A stretch of DNA of 46,503 nucleotides, from contig DAINRO010000009.1 in the NCBI GenBank assembly GCA_036741795.1, positions 1 to 46,503 on the forward strand, written 5' to 3'. Positions 8,294 through 18,256 of the stretch are shown one piece after another (positions within the stretch are counted from its first letter, which is position 1; each line of letters begins with the position of its first letter). The notes beneath the pieces are model-generated. The model did no database searches and had not been told where the DNA came from. It saw nothing but the letters and a program-made list of their open reading frames with translations. Source of the stretch: DATKKM01 sp036741795 (GTDB lineage: Bacteria > Chloroflexota > Dehalococcoidia > SM23-28-2 > RBG-16-64-32). Both the position numbers and the translations under genes were made by a program.

Positions 8294-9017
8294 CGACCCG
8301 GCGTGGGCCGGCGGCCCAACCGCAATTTTGCGGTTGGATGCCGTCAGCAAGCACTATCGCTCCGGTGAGTTCACCGTCACGGCGCTGAGCGACGTCACGC
8401 TCCAGGTAAACGGGGGTGAGATCGTCGCGGTGATGGGGCCATCCGGGTCCGGTAAGACCACGCTGCTAACGATCGCCGGAGCACTCCTTCGGCCTTCCGT
8501 GGGAAGGGTTCACATCGGCGAGACTGACATCACAGACATGAACGAGTCGCAGTTAGCGACGATCCGGCGGCACCGTGTTGGCTTCGTCTATCAGAGCTTC
8601 AACCTGTTGGAAGCGCTGACCGCCTGGGAGAACGTGCGATTGGTCATCCAGAACCACAGCAAGGACTCACACGTGGAAGCATCAGAGCGGGCGCGCGAAT
8701 TGCTCGAGATGTTTGGACTCAGTCACCGCCTCCACTCGCTACCAAAAAAGATGAGCGACGGCGAGAAGCAGCGCGTTGCCATTGCCCGAGCCCTCGCCAA
8801 GGATGCTGACCTCATGCTGGCCGACGAGCCCACCGCCAACCTAGACGCCCGCCGTGGGGCCGAGGTTATGGCGCTCCTGCGGGAGAAGGCCGTCGAGTTG
8901 AACAAGGCTGTTGTCGTCGTCTCCCACGACAACCGGATCCGGCAGTTCGCGCACCGGGTCGTCTGGCTGGAAGACGGGACGATCCGCGAAGGCGACCCGC
9001 ACTCGGTCGGCGCCTAG
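8265..9017 (+). CDS. MacB/LolD-type ABC transporter ATP-binding protein
   Basis: 250 residues. Walker A GPSGSGKT at 58-65, Q-loop Q110, signature at 163-167, Walker B DLMLADEP at 182-189 and H-loop His 221 are all present. It pairs with the overlapping FtsX-type permease to power substrate handling at the membrane. The signature reads MSDGE instead of LSGGQ/LSGGE: the first Gly is Asp, which is uncommon and may lower turnover. The first 20 residues precede the conserved ILRLDAVSKHY start of the fold. The gene converges with ispH and overlaps it by 4 bases. Confidence 0.94.
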   Translation: MIQSPSSRADDPAWAGGPTAILRLDAVSKHYRSGEFTVTALSDVTLQVNGGEIVAVMGPSGSGKTTLLTIAGALLRPSVGRVHIGETDITDMNESQLATIRRHRVGFVYQSFNLLEALTAWENVRLVIQNHSKDSHVEASERARELLEMFGLSHRLHSLPKKMSDGEKQRVAIARALAKDADLMLADEPTANLDARRGAEVMALLREKAVELNKAVVVVSHDNRIRQFAHRVVWLEDGTIREGDPHSVGA

Positions 9018-9952
9018 GCCGGAGACGCAGCTCGCAACTCCTTCGGCAATGGGAACTCGACACGCTCCGGCTCCCCAACAGGATCCTCGCTGACCTCTGC
9101 TCCAAATCGCTCTACCAGGTAGTTAACAGTCTCGTCGACGAGATACTCCGGCACCGAGGCACCGGCCGTAATGGCTACAGCATCGACTCCCGCGAACCAC
9201 TCGTCGTTCAGTTGGTCAGCGGACTCGATGCGGTGAGCGGCAGTCCCGAGTTGTGCTGCCACCTCGACGAGACGGTTGGAGTTCGATGAGTTGGGGGCAC
9301 CTATGACAATGACCAAGTCGCTGGCTTCAGCGAGGCGGCGGATCGAGAACTGGCGGTTGGTGGTGGCGTAGCAGATGTCCTCGGTTGGAGGCTCCGGCAT
9401 CGCCGGGAAGCGCCGGCTGAGGACGGCGACGATCCCGGCGGTGTCATCGAGGGAGAGGGTGGTCTGGGTGACATACGCGACCTTCTCTGGGTCTACGACC
9501 CGCACGGTTTCAGCGTCCTCGATGTTCTGCACCAGGAGGATTCGGCCCGGAAGCTGGCCCATCGTCCCCTCGACCTCGGGGTGGCCGTCGTGGCCGATGA
9601 GGATGATCTCGTAGCCGAGCCTGTCGAGGCGCGCGACCTGGCGGTGGACCTTCGTGACAAGTGGACAGGTAGCGTCGATGGTGGCGAGGCCGCGGTCGAC
9701 GGCTTCGCCCTCGACCGACTTCGCAACGCCGTGAGCGGAGAAGATGGCGATCGCGCCGTCCGGTATCTCGTCGACGTCCTCGACGAAGGTAGCGCCCTTG
9801 TCACGCAGGCTCTCGACGACGTGCTTGTTGTGCACGATCTCGTGGCGGACGTAGACTGGCCGGTCGCTGATCTCGATGGCGCGCTCAACGATGTCGATGG
9901 CGCGGACGACACCGGCGCAGAAGCCGCGGGGTTGGGCGAGGACGATCTTCAC
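9014..9952 (-). CDS. ispH: 4-hydroxy-3-methylbut-2-enyl diphosphate reductase (IspH)
   Basis: Last enzyme of the MEP isoprenoid pathway, a [4Fe-4S] reductase making IPP and DMAPP. From GTG 9952 the protein has 312 residues and the ligands fall at C12, C96 and C194, with H41, H74, H124 and E126 in the active site. These positions match E. coli IspH almost exactly, which is strong support for this GTG start over the longer in-frame start at 10018. Motifs include PRGFCAGV, SAHGV, DATCPL and HDGHPEVEGTMGQ. It implies isoprenoid synthesis by the MEP route. Confidence 0.97.
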   Translation of the reverse strand: MKIVLAQPRGFCAGVVRAIDIVERAIEISDRPVYVRHEIVHNKHVVESLRDKGATFVEDVDEIPDGAIAIFSAHGVAKSVEGEAVDRGLATIDATCPLVTKVHRQVARLDRLGYEIILIGHDGHPEVEGTMGQLPGRILLVQNIEDAETVRVVDPEKVAYVTQTTLSLDDTAGIVAVLSRRFPAMPEPPTEDICYATTNRQFSIRRLAEASDLVIVIGAPNSSNSNRLVEVAAQLGTAAHRIESADQLNDEWFAGVDAVAITAGASVPEYLVDETVNYLVERFGAEVSEDPVGEPERVEFPLPKELRAASPA

Positions 9953-10039
9953 TGGACTTCCAGTGTAAAGGAGTCTATCGGCGGTAGGCATTCGCAGGGT
10001 GCCAACCGGCGACAACAAAGCCCCTGATACAATGGGCCG

Positions 10040-10942
10040 GTGACGAACACCATCGGACCATTCGAGCTAGTAGATCCCCTTCCCGCGTTGACGCAGCCCC
10101 GGATGCTTGTAGCGCTGCAGCCCTGGGTGGACGTTGGATCGGTTGCCACCATGACGCTCGCCTACATCGGTGAAGCGTTGAATGCCCAGTCCATGGGCCA
10201 CCTGGCGAGGCCCGGGCGCTTCTTCGATTTCACGCGCTATCGTCCGATGCTTAGCCGCGAGAATGGACAGCGGCGGGTGACACTGCCCAACGCCCATCTC
10301 CATTCCGCTTCGACACCGGACGGGGACTGGATCCTCCTTCACTCCCTTGAGCCCCACAACAACGGTGATGAGTTCGTCGAAGGGTTGATCGAACTGGTCG
10401 TTCGCCTGGGGGTGACCGAGTACGTGCTGATCGGATCGATGTACGCGCCCGTTCCGCACACCCGCACCGCGCCGGTGAGCGGCGGCAGCAGCAGCGAGGC
10501 GATGGCGCAGAAACTCCGCGCCGCGGGAGTCCGCGAGAGCAACTACGAGGGTCCGACCACTGTCCTCGCCATGCTGGGGGCGGCAGTCCCATCCGAGGGG
10601 ATCGACACGGCGAGCATTATTCTCCAGCTTCCGGCTTACGCACAGGTGGAGAGGGACTACATCGGGCTCCAGAGGATGCTGGAGTTGATGGGCAATCTCT
10701 ACGGCTTCGCTGTGGACCTGGAGCCCGTGCGCGAGGAGGCGGACCGGCAGAGGCAGGCCCTGGACGAAACTGCCAGCGAGGACCCCCGGTTGCAGGTCTG
10801 GCTGAAAGAGCTCGAGCAGTCCTACGACCGGGACACGAAGTTACTCCTGCCCAGCGAAGGATCGCAGGAGCCAGAGACTCAGCTTTCCCCGGAGCTTGAG
10901 AAGTTCCTGCGCGAAGTCGAAGGCCGCTGGAGCGAAAGCTAG
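10040..10942 (+). CDS. PAC2 family (proteasome-assembly-chaperone-like) protein
   Basis: 300 residues from GTG 10040. The sequence follows the PAC2 family: an N-terminal strand-rich part (MLVALQPWVDVGSVATMTL), a middle region predicting an ATP-grasp-independent alpha/beta fold with EYVLIGSMYAPVPHTR and GPTTVLAMLGAAVPSEGI, then a helical C-terminus rich in Glu/Gln. Bacterial PAC2 proteins occur in Actinobacteria and Chloroflexota; their role is poorly known and a proteasome is not required. It is divergent from ispH with about 90 bases between starts, and its end overlaps the LLM gene by 4 bases. Confidence 0.85.
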   Translation: MTNTIGPFELVDPLPALTQPRMLVALQPWVDVGSVATMTLAYIGEALNAQSMGHLARPGRFFDFTRYRPMLSRENGQRRVTLPNAHLHSASTPDGDWILLHSLEPHNNGDEFVEGLIELVVRLGVTEYVLIGSMYAPVPHTRTAPVSGGSSSEAMAQKLRAAGVRESNYEGPTTVLAMLGAAVPSEGIDTASIILQLPAYAQVERDYIGLQRMLELMGNLYGFAVDLEPVREEADRQRQALDETASEDPRLQVWLKELEQSYDRDTKLLLPSEGSQEPETQLSPELEKFLREVEGRWSES

Positions 10943-12177
10943 CCGGCGTTTTCCTCGACGGGTGCTGCCCCTGACGCGGTACCCGGTAGCGCGAACCCCG
11001 TACCCTCGTTGGCCTGTTCCTTCGCCTGGTTGTGATCGGCGATGGCCTGGAGCACAGCACGGGTGGCACCGCCCATGAGCACAGCCTTGTTCTCGCTTGT
11101 CCAGTCAACGCTGCGGTCGATCCAGGAAACTGTGTCCTGGACCTGAGGCATCACGTAACGGGCCATCAACTCGAAACTGTGAAGGGTCTTGTCCCAGGTC
11201 GCCCATTCGTGCGCGAGTCCCAGGAGGCAACCGAACCCGCCAGAGACTTCCTGCAACCGTCGGATCGTCGCTATAGCGTCGTCAGGCGTACCGATGATTC
11301 CGCCGAAGCCGATCAGCCGCTCCGCTGCTTCCCGGCCGCTGGAGACAGGCTGCTGGTTGGGCGCGCCGAGCGTCTCCACGAAGTACTCGTTGTTCCAGGC
11401 CATCAGGCCATCCTCCACATCCGAGATCGCCTGCTCGCGGGTCTCGGCAAGATGGAACGGCATCACGATGCGCCAGTTGTCCCGGTCCGGCGCAGGCCTT
11501 CCGGCCTCGGCGGCGGCCTGCTCGGCGAACGACCATTGCGTCGTCAACGCCTGGAGGCCCTGCTCCGAGTAGGAAGCAACGGAGAGGACGCCCACGCCGT
11601 GCTTGCCCGCAGTGGTCATCCCTGAAGGGCTCAGCGTCGACGCGACAGCGATCGGCATCGTTGGCCTCTGGTAGGGCTTGAGCTGGAGCCGCGCGTCGTG
11701 GAGCTCGAACCAGTCGCATTCGTAGGTGACAGGATCATCGGAGGTCAAGAGCTGGATGATCACGCCCAGCCCTTCGTCCATCCGGTTGCGTTGAGTCGTG
11801 GACTCGATGCCTTGCATCTTCGCGTCACCTGGCAGTGCACCCGGCCCGACGCCAAACATGGCGCGTCCTCGGGTCAGGTGATCGACGAGCACTATGCGGT
11901 CTGCGACGTGGAAGGGGTGATGGTAAGGGATGCTGACGACGCCCGTACCGAGACGGATACGCTGGGTCCGTTCGCCTGCGGCGGCGAGGAAGACTTCGGG
12001 GCTTGCGATGATCTCCCAGCCGCCGGAATGGTGCTCCCCGATCCAGGCCTCGTCGTAGCCAAGTTCGTCCAGCTTCTGGACCAGGTCAAGGTCACGACGG
12101 AGGGCGAGGGTAGGGTTCTCTCCCCGACGGTGGAAAGGGGCCATGAAGATTCCGAAATCAAGCCGGTCGACGGTCAT
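10939..12177 (-). CDS. LLM-class flavin-dependent oxidoreductase
   Basis: 412 residues with the bacterial luciferase-like TIM barrel. It starts LDFGIFMAPFH and has ELGYDEAWIGEHHSGGW, RIRLGTGVVSIPYHHPFHVADRI and RGRAMFGVGPG, all characteristic of FMN- or F420-using monooxygenases. The extra C-terminal 40 residues (Ala/Glu-rich) are probably disordered. The substrate is not predictable; relatives act on alkanals, alkanes or aromatic compounds. Its 3' end meets the PAC2 gene. Confidence 0.92.
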   Translation of the reverse strand: MTVDRLDFGIFMAPFHRRGENPTLALRRDLDLVQKLDELGYDEAWIGEHHSGGWEIIASPEVFLAAAGERTQRIRLGTGVVSIPYHHPFHVADRIVLVDHLTRGRAMFGVGPGALPGDAKMQGIESTTQRNRMDEGLGVIIQLLTSDDPVTYECDWFELHDARLQLKPYQRPTMPIAVASTLSPSGMTTAGKHGVGVLSVASYSEQGLQALTTQWSFAEQAAAEAGRPAPDRDNWRIVMPFHLAETREQAISDVEDGLMAWNNEYFVETLGAPNQQPVSSGREAAERLIGFGGIIGTPDDAIATIRRLQEVSGGFGCLLGLAHEWATWDKTLHSFELMARYVMPQVQDTVSWIDRSVDWTSENKAVLMGGATRAVLQAIADHNQAKEQANEGTGFALPGTASGAAPVEENAG

Positions 12178-12262
12178 TGGGATGCTCCTTCGCGTGGGTC
12201 GTTTGCCGCAGGGATGACGCTAACGCAAACGGGAAGGTGATGGCAAATCGCGACGATGGAGC

Positions 12263-13642
<1,380 letters not shown>

Positions 13643-13725
13643 TTGTTGTTACCTCAGCATTGTACGCGGCTGCCGCCACGACCCGTCAAAGGAATCGCCG
13701 CAGGCAACTCATTCAATGACTGAGA

Positions 13726-13756
13726 TTGACAAAGTAACGAACGCACAACGTAAAAT
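13726..13756 (+). promoter_or_regulatory. sigma70-type promoter for the riboswitch leader
   Basis: TTGACA (13726-13731) and TAAAAT (13751-13756) are separated by 19 bases, slightly longer than optimal. The expected start near 13763 lies just before the riboswitch aptamer, as is usual for riboswitch leaders. Confidence 0.6.
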
Positions 13757-13770
13757 ACCGGAAACTAAAG

Positions 13771-13899
13771 ACGCATCGCCGAATCCGGGCCAATGTCCGG
13801 AACGGGGGACCCGAACGATGGGGTGAATTCCCGCGGATCGCGGGAAGGGGTGCCTTCCAATCCCAACCCTTCAGCTAACCTCGTAGGCGCAAGGAAGGC
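13771..13899 (+). promoter_or_regulatory. cyclic-di-AMP riboswitch (ydaO/yuaA class)
   Basis: Conserved blocks of the ydaO/yuaA aptamer appear in order: CGCCGAATCC (13777 on), ACGGGGGACCC (13802 on), GGGGTGAATTCC (13820 on), a GC hairpin CCCGCGGATCGCGGG, CCTTCCAATCCC (13853 on), CCTTCAGCTAACCTC (13868 on) and GTAGGCGCAAGGAAGG (13883 on). Closing P1 is CGCC/GGCG (13777-13780 with 13886-13889). The 3' helix is GCCTTCC (13852-13858) with GGAAGGC (13893-13899). The class senses c-di-AMP and usually controls wall, osmotic and potassium genes. Here the leader continues into a terminator and then the GT2 gene. Confidence 0.93.
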
Positions 13900-13928
13900 C
13901 GATCCGCGAACCGCGTACGGCCTTTTTT
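13895..13928 (+). terminator. intrinsic terminator of the riboswitch expression platform
   Basis: AAGGCCG (13895-13901) pairs with CGGCCTT (13918-13924), with an inner CGCG/CGCG stem and a T-run at 13923-13928. Bases 13895-13899 also belong to the 3' aptamer helix, so the terminator and the full aptamer fold cannot both form. It lies about 110 bases before the glycosyltransferase start. Confidence 0.88.
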
Positions 13929-14037
13929 ATTTGCCGCGGTACTCGGGCCCCAGGGAGGGAATCGCATAGAGCCTCAGTCCGGCCTCATCGCCCTACAAGA
14001 CGATCCAATCGTCATAGAGGAGTACTCATACAGCGAC

Positions 14038-15612
14038 GTGGCGGTGGCTACCCAGTCACCTCGCTCCCACGAGCTGGCACCGCCTCTTCACCTCCCCGAT
14101 ATTCCGGCGATACTTACCGGACGGCGGCAGGCGGTTATCCGGGTCCTGGAGTGCCTGCCCCTGGCGCTGGCGCTACTCCTGATTAGCAGTCTCGTTTGGG
14201 GGCCTCTCTTCGTCCCCATGGCATTCACCGTCGCCATTCTCGCCTTCCATGCTTACTGGCTCTGGCGCGCCTTCATGAACGGCTCTCACGGGGTTAAGGG
14301 CTACTGCATGATGAAGAAGCACAAGAACGTCGATTGGTTACAGAGGCTCGACCAGGCGCATGCCACTGGTGAAGCGCGGTACGCGAGCGATCAGATGCGG
14401 CACATTGTGATCATTCCCAACTACACGGAGCCGATCGAGAAGCTCCGAGGGTGCCTCGATTCGCTCGCCCGGTCCCCAATCTCATCACGAATCGTAGCGG
14501 TCCTCGCGATGGAGGAGCGCGAAGGCGAAGCAGGCCGCGAAAAGGCGGCAACGGTGGTTGCGGAATACGAGGACAAGATCGGACGGATCTGTGCGACCTT
14601 CCACCCATACGGCCTGCCGGGCGAAGTAGTCGGCAAGTCGAGCAATGAGAACTGGGCAGCCCGCCGGGCGAAGGAACAGCTAATCGATCGCGAGGGCGGC
14701 GACCTGGCTGCCTTCACGATTACGAGTTGCGACGTCGACACGGTCTTCGCCGACAACTACTTCAGCTGTCTCGCCTATCACTTCTCCACTCACCCCGAAC
14801 GGTACCGGCGCTTCTGGCAGGCGCCGATTTTCTTTTACAACAACATCTGGCACATCCCGGCTCCGGCCCGCCTTTCCCACGCCCTTTCAGGGATGGTTCA
14901 CATGGGACGTCTTTCGCGCGGGTTCTTCCGGATGGTCTTCCCGCAATCCACTTACAGTCTGAGCCTTAAGATGGCCGACGAGGTCGGTTACTGGGACCCG
15001 GATGTCATCCCCGAAGATTGGCACATGTTCCTGAAGTGCTACTACAACCTTGGTGGGAAAGTGGATACCGAGACCCTGTTCACCCCGGTGCACATGGACG
15101 GCATCCGCGCCCACAGCTACCCCAAGACGTTCTGGAATTACTACGAGCAAAAGCGCCGGCACGCCTGGGGTTGCACTGACATCCCTTACGCCATCTGCCA
15201 GGTATTCGACCACCCCGAAATCCCGTTCTTTCAGCGGTTCCGCAGACTATGGTCCCTGATGGAAACGCACGTCCTCTGGTCCTCCCAGTGGTTCCTGATT
15301 ACAGCGGGCCGTGCAATCCCATTTGCACTCGTTTCCCTGGGTCTGACCGAGCTTCCCACCTGGTTGCCCACCGTTGACTACTGGTTGCTCGCACCCTGCG
15401 GAGGCGCACTCGTCCTGATGATCGCACTCGACACGATGATGAGACCTTCGCGGCCCACGGGCTGGGGGTGGTGGCTCTTCCCCGTTCAGTTCGGGCAGTG
15501 GTTCCTGATGGCGCCGATTACCTTTCTCTTCTCGGCGCTACCCGGACTTGATGCGCAGGTGCGGCTGGCGCTCGGGAAACGGCTTGAGTACGTCGTAACC
15601 GAAAAAGCTTGA
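14038..15612 (+). CDS. CESA-like membrane glycosyltransferase family 2
   Basis: 524 residues. Two helices near the N-terminus (about 40-78) precede a cytosolic GT2 domain with D232/D234 (TSCDVDT, the metal-binding DxD), D327 (PEDWHMF, catalytic base motif) and QKRRHAW at 371-377 (a QxxRW-type acceptor/processivity motif). C-terminal helices (about 400-510) complete a cellulose-synthase-like architecture. It likely polymerises or transfers sugars for a surface polysaccharide; the sugar is unknown. The start GTG 14038 has GAGGAG 15 bases upstream, a long spacing. It is the first gene behind the c-di-AMP riboswitch. Confidence 0.88.
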   Translation: MAVATQSPRSHELAPPLHLPDIPAILTGRRQAVIRVLECLPLALALLLISSLVWGPLFVPMAFTVAILAFHAYWLWRAFMNGSHGVKGYCMMKKHKNVDWLQRLDQAHATGEARYASDQMRHIVIIPNYTEPIEKLRGCLDSLARSPISSRIVAVLAMEEREGEAGREKAATVVAEYEDKIGRICATFHPYGLPGEVVGKSSNENWAARRAKEQLIDREGGDLAAFTITSCDVDTVFADNYFSCLAYHFSTHPERYRRFWQAPIFFYNNIWHIPAPARLSHALSGMVHMGRLSRGFFRMVFPQSTYSLSLKMADEVGYWDPDVIPEDWHMFLKCYYNLGGKVDTETLFTPVHMDGIRAHSYPKTFWNYYEQKRRHAWGCTDIPYAICQVFDHPEIPFFQRFRRLWSLMETHVLWSSQWFLITAGRAIPFALVSLGLTELPTWLPTVDYWLLAPCGGALVLMIALDTMMRPSRPTGWGWWLFPVQFGQWFLMAPITFLFSALPGLDAQVRLALGKRLEYVVTEKA

Positions 15613-15805
15613 ATCCTTCCCCGGCTAACGCAGGGGGAGCAGACGACCTTTACCCGGGTTCGTCCTTACACGCTCATATCCGCACACGAACACTCCTTCC
15701 GGCACATACGCACCCTCCCCTGAACCTGAACCTTCAGTAAACCCGATAACCGCTTCCGTCGGTGTCAAATAGGTGAACACGCACCAGACATATGGGGGGT
15801 AAACG
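15613..15805. other. intergenic region before the TadG-like gene
   Basis: No open frame or tRNA is evident. A GGGGGG run a few bases before ATG 15806 is a strong ribosome-binding site. No clear terminator follows the glycosyltransferase. Confidence 0.5.
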
Positions 15806-17080
15806 ATGTCAATTTCGAAACTGAAGACGGAATGTGGTCAGAGCCTGATCGTATTCTCGATGATGGTTATAGGACTGACAGGATTCGTAGCGCTCACAGT
15901 CGACGTCGGGTTCGCCTTCAAGGAAAAGCAGGACACCCAGCAAGCGAGTGACGCAGCGGCGCTTGCGGCCGCCGGCGTACTACGTGCCACGGCAAACGTT
16001 GAGGAGGCCACGGACGAAGCCTACGCGATCGCCGCTGCGAACGGGTTTGAGGATGGTGTCGAAGGGGTATCCGTAACCGTCAACATCCCGCCAGACTCAG
16101 GCGCATACGCCGGGATTAGCAACTACGCCGAGGTAGAGATCGACGGCGGCTCCGACGCTTACTTCTCCCAGGTCCTCGGGTTCGAAGCGTTCGACGTTGA
16201 CGCTCGAGCAGTCGCAGGAGGAATTGGCGTCAATGGCGACTACGGAATCGTGGCCTTAAACCCGACGGCGTGCAAAGCTCTCGATCTAAACGGAAACATC
16301 GGGATCGAGATTCAGGCCGCGGGGATCTTTGTCAATTCAAACTGCCCGACCGATGCTTTCTGGGCCAACGGCAACGTGACGGTTAATACCGAAGTCAACT
16401 CCGTGGTAGGTGGCTGGGACGGTGTTGGTACCATCAACATCGACCCGCTCCCTACCCCGGCGGACCCGATCACGGATCCGCTCGCCTCCCTGCCCGTGCC
16501 AACTTTGCCAACGACGGTGCAAATCTGTCCGGGTAGCTGGAGTGGCACGATCACGCTGTCCCCGGGTGTATACAACTGCCAATTGGATCCGGCCGGCTCA
16601 AGAAGCATCGTCTTTCAGCCGGGCAACTACCACATAACGGGCGGAATCGTGGCAAATGGTGGCGGAAACATTACGTTCGGTGCGGGTGAGTACACAATCG
16701 GTGGAACAGGGTTGACGGTCAACGGTGGGGGAAGGATCACGGTCAATAACGCGCTGCTGTACATCGCTGAAGGCGAGACTGAACTAACCGGCAACGGAGT
16801 AACGCGGCTATTTGCACCAAATTCGGGACCGTATGAAGGAATCTCGATATTTCAGAGCCGCACCAACACGACACAGATCGATATCAAGGGAACCTCGCTC
16901 ACAGCAGGGGCCGGGGCAGTCTACGCCGCCGCCGCCAAGGCAAGTTTGGTCGGCAACTCGGGGTCGTCCAACATGCAGTTCGTGGTTGACACTTTCGCCA
17001 TGTCCGGGGCGGCCTCCCTGGAGCTGGTGGACGAGGACAACATACTGATTTACCAATCAGCGCTCCGTCTCGTGGAGTGA
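15806..17080 (+). CDS. TadE/TadG-like secreted protein with Gly-rich beta domain
   Basis: 424 residues. The N-terminus has the TadG_N/Flp-pilus assembly pattern: polar start, GQSLIVF, one hydrophobic helix (about 14-36), then FAFKEKQDTQQASDAAALAAA. About residues 40-140 are a TadG-like alpha/beta region. From about 240 on the chain is rich in Gly, Asn and Thr with regularly spaced strands (FQPGNYHITGG, GGNITFGAGEYTIGG, NGGGRITVNNALLYIA), suggesting a beta-solenoid. No tadA, tadB, tadC or prepilin genes are here, so it may be a stand-alone surface protein rather than part of a pilus. Confidence 0.8.
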   Translation: MSISKLKTECGQSLIVFSMMVIGLTGFVALTVDVGFAFKEKQDTQQASDAAALAAAGVLRATANVEEATDEAYAIAAANGFEDGVEGVSVTVNIPPDSGAYAGISNYAEVEIDGGSDAYFSQVLGFEAFDVDARAVAGGIGVNGDYGIVALNPTACKALDLNGNIGIEIQAAGIFVNSNCPTDAFWANGNVTVNTEVNSVVGGWDGVGTINIDPLPTPADPITDPLASLPVPTLPTTVQICPGSWSGTITLSPGVYNCQLDPAGSRSIVFQPGNYHITGGIVANGGGNITFGAGEYTIGGTGLTVNGGGRITVNNALLYIAEGETELTGNGVTRLFAPNSGPYEGISIFQSRTNTTQIDIKGTSLTAGAGAVYAAAAKASLVGNSGSSNMQFVVDTFAMSGAASLELVDEDNILIYQSALRLVE

Positions 17081-17141
17081 TCGGCCTGAACCGTCCGTCG
17101 CTGTGAACTGATGCGAGGTGTCGCCCGTACAATAGTCAGCG

Positions 17142-17879
17142 ATGCTGGCAGTCACGGACGAACTCGGGCGCTTCGAGGAGTTCTTCAGCGAAGTCATTTA
17201 TCCTGCCTGGCCGGTTTGGCTCCTGGGCGCCGTCGTGGCGCTGGCGGTCGCGGGATACTTTGCCTACCGACTCGGATTGCACCGATGGGCAATGGCGCAC
17301 CGGGCGATCACAGGCGCAGCCGTTGCCGTTCTCCTGATCATCACCGTGCCACTGGGCTACTACACGATCTCACCACTGTTCGAGCGCGAGACCGTGTGCG
17401 AGGCAAGCCCGATAGCGGGCTCCGGTTCCGGATCGGATGACTGCGACGGTGTCGCCTCCGCTTCGACGCTATCTTCGCCGGATCCATCGGCCGCTCCTGC
17501 TGGGGGCGGCGGGCCGGAAACGGAGGTGCCAACAACGCGGGCGGCAGCGGCTCCGCAGGTGATTACGCAAGGAGAATTCCAGGGCGCGGACGACTTCCAC
17601 TTCGGCGAGGGCCAGGCTCTACTAATCGAAACCGAGCCGGGAAAGTACACACTTCGACTCGAGAACTTCTCCGTGAGGAACGGGCCTGACCTCTTCGTCT
17701 TGCTTTCGACCGACCCAGAAGGTTACGGCGATGGCAGTCTGAACCTGGGCGGACTCAAGGGTACCGACGGGGCGTTTAACTACGAGGTGCCGGTTGGAAC
17801 GGATGTTTCGCAATTCAAGAGCGCGATCGTCTGGTGCGACCAGTTCTCAGTACTCTTCGCGACGGCCTCGTTCATGTGA
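17142..17879 (+). CDS. membrane-anchored DM13 domain protein
   Basis: 245 residues with two N-terminal helices (about 24-43 and 58-78), a Gly/Ser/Pro-rich linker (about 95-140) and a C-terminal DM13 domain (about 142-245: GEFQGADDFHFGEGQA ... LRLENFSVRNGPDLFVLLS ... AIVWCDQFSVLFATASF). DM13 domains are proposed to take part in electron transfer or redox reactions; the conserved Cys in IVWCDQF is present. The domain would lie outside the cell. It follows the TadG-like gene by 61 bases on the same strand. Confidence 0.88.
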   Translation: MLAVTDELGRFEEFFSEVIYPAWPVWLLGAVVALAVAGYFAYRLGLHRWAMAHRAITGAAVAVLLIITVPLGYYTISPLFERETVCEASPIAGSGSGSDDCDGVASASTLSSPDPSAAPAGGGGPETEVPTTRAAAAPQVITQGEFQGADDFHFGEGQALLIETEPGKYTLRLENFSVRNGPDLFVLLSTDPEGYGDGSLNLGGLKGTDGAFNYEVPVGTDVSQFKSAIVWCDQFSVLFATASFM

Positions 17880-17920
17880 GTGGGCGGTGCCCGTGCCGTC
17901 AGCCGCCTAAGTCGTGAATC

Positions 17921-18178
17921 CTAGTCTGCGGCTTTCGACGCGCTAACCTTCTTCCCGGAGTCCGCTTCCGCGGGCCTTCTCAGGATGAAGTAGCTCGTCT
18001 CCATTCTCAGCAACGGATGAAGCGCCGCGATCTCCCATCCGTCCTGGCCGACACCGTCAAGGTAGCGGCGGACGAACGCGGTGCGATGCTCACCCGGCTG
18101 GCGAATGAACTCTGCACCTTCGGATGAGATTCTCCCCCGAAAGTCTACGTAAGCGATTTTGTGTTCCCAATTCGCCAT
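17921..18178 (-). CDS. DUF4177-like small protein
   Basis: 85 residues from ATG 18178, chosen because GAGGAGG lies 6 bases upstream; a longer frame to 18235 has no such site. The sequence WEHKIAYVDFRGR ... LDGVGQDGWEIAALHPLLRMETSYFILRRP follows the DUF4177-type pattern (a WEYK-like start, then DGWEL, then a strand of repeated aromatic/basic residues). The function of this family is unknown. It is cytosolic with a charged Lys/Ser tail and lies 78 bases upstream of the YVTN lipoprotein gene on the same strand. Confidence 0.75.
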   Translation of the reverse strand: MANWEHKIAYVDFRGRISSEGAEFIRQPGEHRTAFVRRYLDGVGQDGWEIAALHPLLRMETSYFILRRPAEADSGKKVSASKAAD

Positions 18179-18256
18179 GTTTGCCTCCTCAATCGGCAGC
18201 GAACCGGCGCCGGGCAACCGCCCACTCCCTTCCATTATGGGGCATCTGACAAGGCT

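Noticed and set aside
15806..17080. Tad pilus locus
   Set aside because: Only one TadG-like gene is present; no ATPase, prepilin or secretin genes.
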